Shown here in pieces: positions 1 through 6,541 of a stretch of 9,307 nt of DNA. The stretch covers positions 1-9,307 of the forward strand of contig DAOWNO010000053.1 in the NCBI GenBank assembly GCA_030642525.1, given 5' to 3'. Origin of the DNA: Candidatus Aegiribacteria sp. GTDB lineage: Bacteria > Fermentibacterota > Fermentibacteria > Fermentibacterales > JCC-6. The notes under the pieces were generated by a model that saw only the letters and a list, made by a program, of their open reading frames with translations, was not told the origin of the DNA and did not search any database. The position numbers were made by a program, and so were the translations under genes. Every line of letters starts with the position of its first letter. The first letter of the stretch is position 1.

Positions 1-1502
1 AAACAGACAGAAATAACCTGATCAAGACAGTACTCGCATCAGAACGCTATGATGGAAGGGAAGCACTGAGTCAGCTGATATGCAGAGGACGAACCGATCT
101 GGCAGAAGCTTCCATTGTTTTGATTGAAGATATCCTTGCTTCCGGCGAGTTTGAGAAACGGGCGTTACTTCCGTTTTTTGTGCTCTGGAACGGTCAGGAT
201 CTGGGTGAAATTCAGGAAGAATTCATCTCCGAATTCTTAACTGATAAATCACCTCTTGTACGTAAGTCCCTGGTCAGGGCAGTACGCCGTCTCGGAGAAC
301 GTACTGAGAAATCATTAAGGGTTCTTGTTCAGCTTTCTGCTGATGAGAAAAGAGCTGTCCGGGCAGTAGCCGGAGCAGCATTGGGAGAATTTGAGAGCGA
401 TGACAATGATGATCTGAGCAGTATCCTGATCACCCTTCTTGATGATAAAGATCCATTTGTCAGGCTGGTTACGCTTTCCGGTCTCCTGGAGAATGTTCTT
501 CTTTCAGCTGAAAAACTGCAGCCTGTTGTGTTTGCCGCTCTTGATGATCCCGCTTCCGAAGTGAGGCTGGCAGCAATTCAGGGTCTGAGAAGATATCCGG
601 CAATGAGTTCAAAGAGAGAAGCTCCAGGGAAACTGGCAGAAATGCTCGTTGACCCTGACAGAAATGTCCGTATGGAGGTAATAAAGTTTGTCACTGAAAC
701 TCCTGAACTTCTTGCTTCAAAAGAAGTCAGAAAAAGAATGCCTGATATTCTGCTGGACAGACTGTCCGCCGGTCATGCGATAGCAGAGGAACTGAGCATG
801 GCCAGAAAAATCCAGCTTGATCTGCTGCCGGATAAACCGCCTAATCCTGAGAGATACGATATCGAGAGTTATTACAGACCCGCGAGGGAGGTTGGCGGGG
901 ATTACTATGATTTCTTTCAGCTGCCTGGCCGTAACCTCGGGATTGCAATTGCTGATGTTGCGGGGAAGGGAATTCCAGCTGCGCTGACCATGGCTGGCCT
1001 GAAAGGTAATCTTGAAGCCTATGTTCAGAACATTTATTCAATCAGTGAAATTATGCAGAAGGTAAACGAGTCTTCCATTCTTGGTGAGGGCGATCTGATT
1101 ATGACAGGACTTTTCTACAGTGTCCTGGATCTTGATTCAGGGAAGCTCACCTATGTGAATGCCGGACATAATCCGCCTCTTCTTGTCAGGAGGGAGGGAA
1201 GTTCAACCTGGCTTGACAAGGGGGGGCTCATACTCGGACTTTTTGACAAGGTAGTATATGAACACGGAACTGAAGAACTCGAACCTGGAGATGTTCTTGT
1301 GCTTTATACAGATGGAATCACAGAAGCTATGGACAAATTCAATGTTGAATTAGGTGTTGACAGACTGAAAAAAGTAGTTCTGGAGAACAGAGATCTTTCA
1401 GCTCAGCAGATTGCGGGAGGAATTCTTGAAGCCGTGAATTCCCATTCGAAGGGAATGCCGCAGGGGGATGATCAGACTCTTGTAGTTGTGAAACACAGGT
1501 AA
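1..1502 (+). CDS. HEAT-repeat protein with C-terminal SpoIIE/PP2C-type Ser/Thr phosphatase domain, 5' partial
   Basis: The frame is open to the left edge, so the TTG at 120 is not the start; 499 residues are visible from the first full codon at 3. Residues about 1-250 are helical HEAT-like repeats, with recurring patterns such as DKSPLVRKSLVRAVRRLGE, DDKDPFVRLVTLSGLLE, DDPASEVRLAAIQGLRR and DPDRNVRMEVIKFV. A linker helix follows (about 253-275, ending ARKIQLDLLP), typical of the segment before SpoIIE domains. The phosphatase domain has GGDYYDFF (298-305), DVAGKG (318-323), NAGHNPPLL (386 on), YTDGITEA (435 on) and GDDQT (488-492). The likely Mn/Mg ligands are D300, D318, D437 and D490, all present, so it should be active. 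Family members dephosphorylate phosphoserine on anti-sigma-factor antagonists; here the HEAT array probably acts as the sensor or docking part. No membrane segment is visible. The next gene starts 8 bp downstream. Domain calls are firm; the target is unknown. Confidence 0.93.
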   Translation, partial: TDRNNLIKTVLASERYDGREALSQLICRGRTDLAEASIVLIEDILASGEFEKRALLPFFVLWNGQDLGEIQEEFISEFLTDKSPLVRKSLVRAVRRLGERTEKSLRVLVQLSADEKRAVRAVAGAALGEFESDDNDDLSSILITLLDDKDPFVRLVTLSGLLENVLLSAEKLQPVVFAALDDPASEVRLAAIQGLRRYPAMSSKREAPGKLAEMLVDPDRNVRMEVIKFVTETPELLASKEVRKRMPDILLDRLSAGHAIAEELSMARKIQLDLLPDKPPNPERYDIESYYRPAREVGGDYYDFFQLPGRNLGIAIADVAGKGIPAALTMAGLKGNLEAYVQNIYSISEIMQKVNESSILGEGDLIMTGLFYSVLDLDSGKLTYVNAGHNPPLLVRREGSSTWLDKGGLILGLFDKVVYEHGTEELEPGDVLVLYTDGITEAMDKFNVELGVDRLKKVVLENRDLSAQQIAGGILEAVNSHSKGMPQGDDQTLVVVKHR

Positions 1503-1510
1503 TTGGCACC

Positions 1511-2287
1511 ATGCAGACTAAATTAATATTCCTCCTTTCGGATTTTGGAATATCTGATACATATGTCGCCCAGATGAAGGCAGCCGTTCTGCGCACTGCT
1601 CCTGCCGGGACATCAATTGTAGACCTGACGCATGATATCGAAGCAGGTTCAGTGATCGAGGCAGCTTTCCACCTTTACGTCTCCCTGCGCACAATTCCTG
1701 CCGGATCCGTTGTTGTAGCCGTTGTTGATCCCGGTGTTGGAACAGATCGGCACGGAGTTGTCTGCGAGGTCGACAGGATCTTCTATACAGGACCGGATAA
1801 TGGAATATTCAGTATGCTTCCGGTTGAAAAGGCATGGAGGCTTCCTCGACTTCCCGCGGATTCCTGCGCAACTTTTCACGGCAGAGATCTGTTTGCACCT
1901 GCCGGAGCGAGACTGCTGACAAATCCGGGATGGGTGAACAGCCTGGAAAGTATTGATCCTGGAATACTGGTTTTATTGGATATCAGACCTCCGGAAGAAA
2001 ATGAGGAAGGCTGCCATGCCACTGTCGCTCATATAGATCGATTCGGGAATGTTGTTCTATGGCTGTCTCCAGCCGATGCTGATGGATTACAGCCATCTGA
2101 GATCAGGCTGCCGGCGGGTGGAATTGTACCTGTCACCAGCGCAAGAACCTATGGAAACAGGCCGGGATTACTTTTTCTCGCAGGGAGCCAGGGCTGCATG
2201 GAACTTGCTGTCAGTTGCGGGAGGGCATCCTCCATGCTTGGAGTTGCTGCCGGAGACAGAATATTACTTAAAAGGAGTTCGCGTTGA
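1511..2287 (+). CDS. S-adenosyl-L-methionine hydrolase (adenosine-forming), DUF62/SAM_HAT family
   Basis: This 258-residue protein is of normal family length and probably cytoplasmic. The family splits SAM to adenosine and methionine using water or hydroxide, and is related to the SAM-dependent fluorinase and chlorinase. Visible hallmarks are LLSDFG (8-13), SIVDLTHDI (35-43), VVDPGVGTDRHG (71-82), GPDNGIFS (94-101), FHGRDLFAPA (122-131) and DRFGNVV (176-182). The C-terminal domain has the usual GSQG and 'A..LGVAAGDRILL' ending. The Asp-Arg-His triad described for the hydrolases maps to D73, R80 and H123, which favours hydrolase over halogenase; this mapping is my alignment by eye. The ATG at 1511 follows the phosphatase stop by 8 bp and has only a weak Shine-Dalgarno (AGGTAA), so it may be translated by coupling. 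Its stop overlaps the TTG start of the GH57 gene. The physiological role of the family is poorly defined. Confidence 0.93.
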   Translation: MQTKLIFLLSDFGISDTYVAQMKAAVLRTAPAGTSIVDLTHDIEAGSVIEAAFHLYVSLRTIPAGSVVVAVVDPGVGTDRHGVVCEVDRIFYTGPDNGIFSMLPVEKAWRLPRLPADSCATFHGRDLFAPAGARLLTNPGWVNSLESIDPGILVLLDIRPPEENEEGCHATVAHIDRFGNVVLWLSPADADGLQPSEIRLPAGGIVPVTSARTYGNRPGLLFLAGSQGCMELAVSCGRASSMLGVAAGDRILLKRSSR

Positions 2288-3429
2288 AATACATCAGCCT
2301 TCTTCTGCATCTATACCAGCCTCCCACACAGGACCCATCTGTCGTTGCCAGGATTAATAATGAATGCTATAGACCCTTATCAAAGCTGCTTTTTGAATCC
2401 GGGGCGAAAATAGCTGTGAATATCAACTATTCTCTCACTGAACAGCTTGAGAAACACGGTTCTGAATCTCTCCGGAATCTAGCTTCTGCGGATGGAATAG
2501 AATTCACTGATTCCGGTGCTTACCATCCCATATTTCCGCTGATAAATGAATATGATATCAGAAGACAGCTTCAGCTGAACAGGGAAGGCAACTCGCGGGT
2601 TCTGGGTGCTAATTACAATCCTGCGGGAGTGTTTCCTCCGGAACTGGCTTATTCGCCATCACTTGCCCCTCTTCTTCTTGAACTGGGATATACCTGGACT
2701 GTAACTGATGATGTTCCGTGGGTATGGACAGGAAGAGCGGTTCCCTGCAGGACAATTCCGGCTGTTGATGGTCTGGCAGTTCTGCTCAGAAGCAATTTCT
2801 GGAGCAACAGGATATCCTTTCATGGAGATAATGGCAGCGAAATGGCGGATGAGATTATTGAAGGTATGCACGAGTGGTCTGGTGACGAGGATTCCTATCT
2901 CCTTATTGCGATGGATGGAGAAACTTTCGGCCATCATAGAAAAGGTATGATTGAAACATTTCTCTCGCCTTTTATATCAGGCATTGAATCAGCAGATGAA
3001 GTCTTACTGGTAACGCCTTCAGAACTTGTCCGGAGGTTTCCTTCAGAAGATGCTTCCGTTCCTTCAGGCAGCTGGTCAACTACCGCTGAGGATATGGATG
3101 CTGGAAAACCATTGCCATTATGGGATGATCCCGACAACATGATTCATGTATCCCTCAGAGGACTTCTTAATCATGTAAGGAATCTGGCACTCCGATGCAA
3201 TTCCGACACTGTTGCCTCTCTGGCTGATAAAATGTTATACTCCTGCCCGTTCTGGTGGGCTTCCGCAGATAGATTTGATGCTGTTCAGGTCCGCCGGGGC
3301 TTGTTGTTGATTATGGAAACGGTTCAGGCGATTTTCACCGAAACAGGTGATCGGGAAATGATGGATGACGTCATGTCCACCGCTTGCAGTATACCGGTTA
3401 TAACCGGAGAGGACTTGATTAATGCCTAA
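2284..3429 (+). CDS. Glycoside hydrolase family 57 protein (alpha-glucan amylase or glucanotransferase type)
   Basis: This is a 381-residue protein starting at TTG 2284. The start is supported by AAGGAG at 2272-2277 with 6 nt spacing, and by the family motif beginning almost at the N-terminus. GH57 motifs in order: HLYQPP (9-14), GIEFTDSGAYHPIFP (71-85), VFPPELAYS (116-124, candidate nucleophile E120) and AMDGETFGHH (209-218, candidate acid/base D211). A C-terminal helical part includes GSWST (262-266), PLWDDPDN (278-285) and FWWAS (323-327). GH57 enzymes retain configuration and act on alpha-glucans as amylases, 4-alpha-glucanotransferases, branching enzymes or alpha-galactosidases. At 381 residues it is shorter than many members, so the exact activity cannot be assigned. 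No signal peptide is seen, implying a cytoplasmic substrate such as glycogen. It overlaps the upstream gene by 4 bp (TTGA) and the downstream gene by 8 bp. Confidence 0.88.
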   Translation: MKYISLLLHLYQPPTQDPSVVARINNECYRPLSKLLFESGAKIAVNINYSLTEQLEKHGSESLRNLASADGIEFTDSGAYHPIFPLINEYDIRRQLQLNREGNSRVLGANYNPAGVFPPELAYSPSLAPLLLELGYTWTVTDDVPWVWTGRAVPCRTIPAVDGLAVLLRSNFWSNRISFHGDNGSEMADEIIEGMHEWSGDEDSYLLIAMDGETFGHHRKGMIETFLSPFISGIESADEVLLVTPSELVRRFPSEDASVPSGSWSTTAEDMDAGKPLPLWDDPDNMIHVSLRGLLNHVRNLALRCNSDTVASLADKMLYSCPFWWASADRFDAVQVRRGLLLIMETVQAIFTETGDREMMDDVMSTACSIPVITGEDLINA

Positions 3430-3622
3430 GAAGGAAAGAACTTTTGCCGCTAAACTTGCGCATGAAGCCAGAACACTTCATAAGGACGAGTGCCCTGTAT
3501 GCGGCAAAGAACGACAGGCAGTTGTTCTATACGCTGCCATATACAATGACAACGGCAACTGGCGACCACAAAGACGCCGGGTCAGAATCTGCGACTGCAA
3601 TAGAAAAGAAATTTACGGCTAA
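3422..3622 (+). CDS. Small four-cysteine (zinc-ribbon-like) protein of unknown function
   Basis: The protein has 66 residues and is strongly basic. It has a CPVC pair at 24-27 and a CDC pair at 57-59, separated by a stretch that could form a beta hairpin (VVLYAAIYNDNG, then RRRVRICDC). The C-x2-C...C-x-C pattern suggests one bound zinc ion in a minimal ribbon, and the basic face could bind nucleic acid; both points are inference. The start ATG at 3422 lies inside the end of the GH57 gene (8-bp overlap) and has a strong GGAGAGGA site at 3406-3413, with 8 nt spacing. That ribosome site and its place between two tightly packed genes argue for a real gene. An overlapping ORF in another frame (3444-3632) has no such support. 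I do not recognise a named family. Confidence 0.72.
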   Translation: MPKKERTFAAKLAHEARTLHKDECPVCGKERQAVVLYAAIYNDNGNWRPQRRRVRICDCNRKEIYG

Positions 3623-3633
3623 ATCGGTTTAGT

Positions 3634-4521
3634 ATGGATATTGAAGGGGTTCTTTTCCTTGCTGCCGGATACGGTACCAGGATTGAGCCTCTTTCTCTTT
3701 TGCGGCCCAAAGCACTTCTCCCTTTCGGAAACAGCACTGTTCTTGCGGAACTTGCCCGTCAGATATACGCTCTGCGTCCTCGAAGAGTAAGAATAAACGC
3801 GTCAAGGTGTCCTGAAGTATTACTGAATGAACTGATATCGGTATGGCCAATCGAGATGTGTTCAGTATATTTCGAGGAAAGACCATTAGGAGTGTGTGCA
3901 ACACTGGCCAGACATGCAGATGAGATGGCAGAAGGAACCTGGATGATTGTTAATACTGATATGATCATTGAAGGTTTTGATGCTGTACAGATGATGAATT
4001 TTCACAGGAAGACCGAATCATCCTGGACTGTTCTTACAGGTTGTTTCCCATCTGAAGGCAGATATTCTCCACTTCTTCTGGATGAAAACAGGTGTTTTGG
4101 AACTGGCATGGGAGATCCGGTTCATTACCGGGGAATCAGTCTTGTTGAACCTGTCATTTCGTTGCTGTCTCGCGGAATTCAGGCATCCGTCAGCCTGTTT
4201 TCCGAACTGGCTCCAGCAGCAATTGAAAATGGATATAAGCTCTTCTCATGCAATATGGAAGGTAACTGGCTGGATATGGGAAGAATCACCATAGCAAGAG
4301 AGAATATTCTTTCTGGAGGATCATTTATTCATCCAAATGCATGTGTTTCCAGTGACGTTGTTCTTGAAGGTAACTGGAATATTGGACCAGGATGCATTCT
4401 GGCCGGCGGAACGGTTTTAAGAAACAGTGTCATGCTTGAAGGCTCAACACTGGAAAAAGGTTGTATTGATGAAACCATCCTTCCCTGGTTCTGCAGCAGT
4501 CAGGATGGAAACATCGTATGA
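3634..4521 (+). CDS. Sugar-1-phosphate nucleotidyltransferase (MurU/NDP-sugar pyrophosphorylase-like) with C-terminal left-handed beta-helix
   Basis: This 295-residue protein should form an NDP-sugar and pyrophosphate from NTP and a sugar-1-phosphate. The N-terminal Rossmann-like domain has the nucleotide loop LAAGYGTR (9-16) with PKALLPF (25-31), RPLG (83-86), the metal site VNTD (106-109), YRGISLVEP (165-173) and WLDMG (212-216, second metal Asp D214). Residues about 232-282 form irregular hexapeptide-like turns (HPNACVSSDVVLEG, then WNIGPGCILAGG and VMLEGSTLEKG), a short left-handed beta-helix. The start is the only ATG available: the in-frame codons back to the TAG at 3601 include no other start. 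It has no clear Shine-Dalgarno, so coupling to the small gene ending 12 bp upstream is likely. It overlaps the AmgK-like kinase by ATGA, which suggests that the kinase supplies its sugar phosphate. MurNAc, GlcNAc or another hexose is possible; the base is unknown. Confidence 0.85.
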   Translation: MDIEGVLFLAAGYGTRIEPLSLLRPKALLPFGNSTVLAELARQIYALRPRRVRINASRCPEVLLNELISVWPIEMCSVYFEERPLGVCATLARHADEMAEGTWMIVNTDMIIEGFDAVQMMNFHRKTESSWTVLTGCFPSEGRYSPLLLDENRCFGTGMGDPVHYRGISLVEPVISLLSRGIQASVSLFSELAPAAIENGYKLFSCNMEGNWLDMGRITIARENILSGGSFIHPNACVSSDVVLEGNWNIGPGCILAGGTVLRNSVMLEGSTLEKGCIDETILPWFCSSQDGNIV

Positions 4522-5519
4522 AAAGAATGACTGCTGAACTTGCCGACTGGCTTCGAAGCAGAATTGGTGAAAATATCGTCGTAGATAAGCTGCATGGTGA
4601 TGTGTCAGGCAGGCTTTTCTGGAGAGTATTTTCCGGTCAGGATACTCTAATTCTCATGGACAGCGGCACAATTCCGATATGGCCCTGGCTTGATATTCAT
4701 GAACTTCTTGCAACCAGAGGGTTTCCAGTCCCTTCGGTAATGGACTGCAATACAAAGAAGGGCTGGGTTCTGCAGGAAGATCTTGGCGATTTGCGTCTGC
4801 TTGATGCTGATGACAATGAATATGGCGAATACATAGATAATGCTCTTGATCTTCTTTTCCGTATGCAGCGGGAGCTTGACAGAAAATTATGCTCCGGATC
4901 GATTGCCGGCAGGAGGAGTTTTACACCTGCATTCTTCATGGCGGAACTGGAGAATACTCTTGAAAGTCTGTTTTTCAGACTGCTTTCTGTACCAATGGAT
5001 GATCTGCTTTCGCTTCAGGCAGAAATGAGGAATCTGTGCGGCATGATTGATGAAGCTACAGTATTCACTCACAGGGACTTTCATTCCGCTAATCTCATTA
5101 TCCATGAGAAAAGACTGATGATGGTGGACTGGCAGGATGCGCGATTCGGCCCGTCTGCATACGATCTGGTCAGTCTTCTTCGAGACAGCTACAGAGATAT
5201 AGGATTATCATGGGAAGACAGAGCCAAAAAATATATTCATGCTCAGGGGAAACTTAATATATTTCAGGTTGCGCTTACGGCATGCCAGAGAAGTCTTAAA
5301 GCTGCAGGCACCTTCAGCCGTCAGTACAGGAAAACGGGTGACAGTTCGTTCCTGGGTTACCTTCCCAGAACTTTCAGATACCTTGGAGATTACGCGAGAA
5401 TCTGTCCTCAACTCGAGAACCTTGTAAACAGCGTTTACAGTGCTCTTGATACCTGTTCAGGAGAGATTGATCTCAGGGATTTCAGATACTCGAACATACC
5501 GGGCATACTGGAGAAATGA
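4518..5519 (+). CDS. AmgK-like sugar kinase (aminoglycoside phosphotransferase fold)
   Basis: This 333-residue protein matches the length of AmgK, the anomeric MurNAc/GlcNAc kinase that makes sugar-1-phosphate for MurU. The phosphotransferase core is clear: QEDLGD (86-91), the catalytic loop FTHRDFHSANL (183-193, base D187, N192), the metal motif VDWQDARFGP (203-212, D204) and YDLVSLLRDSY (215-225). The run from HRD to LLRDSY is especially like AmgK. The N-terminal GRLFWRV (31-37) and LILMD (44-48) occupy the place of the AmgK 'SFRRYFRV...IVMD' segment, but the first is diverged, so substrate choice may differ. The ATG at 4518 overlaps the upstream stop (ATGA), with AGGATGGA at 4502-4509 as ribosome site. 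The family is known from cell-wall recycling in Gram-negative bacteria; the exact sugar here is inferred. Confidence 0.84.
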   Translation: MKRMTAELADWLRSRIGENIVVDKLHGDVSGRLFWRVFSGQDTLILMDSGTIPIWPWLDIHELLATRGFPVPSVMDCNTKKGWVLQEDLGDLRLLDADDNEYGEYIDNALDLLFRMQRELDRKLCSGSIAGRRSFTPAFFMAELENTLESLFFRLLSVPMDDLLSLQAEMRNLCGMIDEATVFTHRDFHSANLIIHEKRLMMVDWQDARFGPSAYDLVSLLRDSYRDIGLSWEDRAKKYIHAQGKLNIFQVALTACQRSLKAAGTFSRQYRKTGDSSFLGYLPRTFRYLGDYARICPQLENLVNSVYSALDTCSGEIDLRDFRYSNIPGILEK

Positions 5520-5541
5520 TACAAATGAAAAGAAGAGGGAA

Positions 5542-6528
5542 ATGAAAAGGATTCTTACAGGCGACAGACCGACAGGTCCTCTGCATCTCGGGCATTACGT
5601 CGGTTCACTGGAGAACAGAGTAAGTCTTCAGTACGAATACGATACATTCATAGTTATTGCGGATGTTCAGACACTGTCAACGAATTTTGATCACCCTGAG
5701 CATCTTCCGGAGGATGTCAGGCAGGTTGCGCTTGATAACCTTTCCGCTGGTCTTGATCCCGACAGGGTGAACATTTTTCTGCAGAGCATGGTTCCACAGA
5801 TTGCTGAATTAACCGTGTTCTTTTCGATGTTCATAACAGTCAATCGGCTGAGGCATAATCCTACGATAAAGACTGAAGCAAAACAGTATGGATTTGAAGA
5901 AAACATGACATACGGTTTCCTTGGATATCCTGTCAGTCAGGCAGCGGATATACTCTTCTGCAGAGCGGATGTTGTTCCTGTAGGTGAGGATCAGCTTCCG
6001 GTTGTTGAGGTTTCCAGATTCATCGCGAGAAGATTCAATGAACTCTACGAAAGAGTTTTTCCGGAACCGGAAGGTCTTGAGGGTGAAATCCCGAGGCTTG
6101 TCGGGCTGGATGGACGGTCAAAGATGTCGAAATCTCTTGGCAACTGCATATACCTGAGTGACAAATCAGAGGATATCAGAAAAAAACTCATGTCCGCCGT
6201 AACCGATCCGGCAAGAATTCACAAAGATGATCCTGGGCATCCGGAGATATGTACGATCTTTTCTTACCAGAAAGCGTTCAACAGTATTGAGTCAAAGAAT
6301 ATCGAAGAACGCTGCAGAGCAGGAACAATTGGATGCGTTTCATGCAAGAAACGGATGTTTGAAGTGATCGAGGCTCTTCTTGAACCAATCCGCGAGCGAA
6401 GAATAAGGTTTGAGAAACCGGGTATAGTCGATGAAATACTCATGTCCGGAACGGAAGCTGCCCGCAGAGAGGGCGGGAAAACCATGGAACTAGTCCGAAA
6501 AGCCATGCACATCGACTATTTCGACTGA
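5542..6528 (+). CDS. trpS: Tryptophanyl-tRNA synthetase with probable 4Fe-4S cluster motif
   Basis: This 328-residue class I synthetase joins tryptophan to tRNA-Trp. The ATG at 5542 is chosen because the family N-terminus (RILTGDRPTGPLHLGHYVGS) begins there; an in-frame ATG at 5440 lies inside the kinase gene and adds 34 unrelated residues. HIGH is HLGH (15-18) and KMSKS is intact (194-198, followed by LGN). GFLGYPVSQAADILF and VPVGEDQLPVVE form the usual adenylate and Trp pocket. The GDRPTG start with 'NRVSLQ' resembles the second bacterial TrpRS group (TrpS2-like). Four cysteines, C237, C258, C265 and C268, give C-x20-C-x6-C-x2-C, very close to the Thermotoga maritima TrpRS cluster motif that I recall as C-x22-C-x6-C-x2-C. 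It lies 22 bp after the kinase; a GAGGG element sits unusually close to the start (2 nt). Confidence 0.95.
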   Translation: MKRILTGDRPTGPLHLGHYVGSLENRVSLQYEYDTFIVIADVQTLSTNFDHPEHLPEDVRQVALDNLSAGLDPDRVNIFLQSMVPQIAELTVFFSMFITVNRLRHNPTIKTEAKQYGFEENMTYGFLGYPVSQAADILFCRADVVPVGEDQLPVVEVSRFIARRFNELYERVFPEPEGLEGEIPRLVGLDGRSKMSKSLGNCIYLSDKSEDIRKKLMSAVTDPARIHKDDPGHPEICTIFSYQKAFNSIESKNIEERCRAGTIGCVSCKKRMFEVIEALLEPIRERRIRFEKPGIVDEILMSGTEAARREGGKTMELVRKAMHIDYFD

Positions 6529-6541
6529 AAGGTGTGATTGA

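Noticed and set aside
120..122. TTG as the start of the phosphatase gene
   Set aside because: The same frame stays open back to base 3 with helical-repeat sequence, so the gene continues off the window.
5440..5541. Longer trpS start at the upstream in-frame ATG
   Set aside because: The extra 34 residues lie within the AmgK-like gene in another frame and do not resemble TrpRS.
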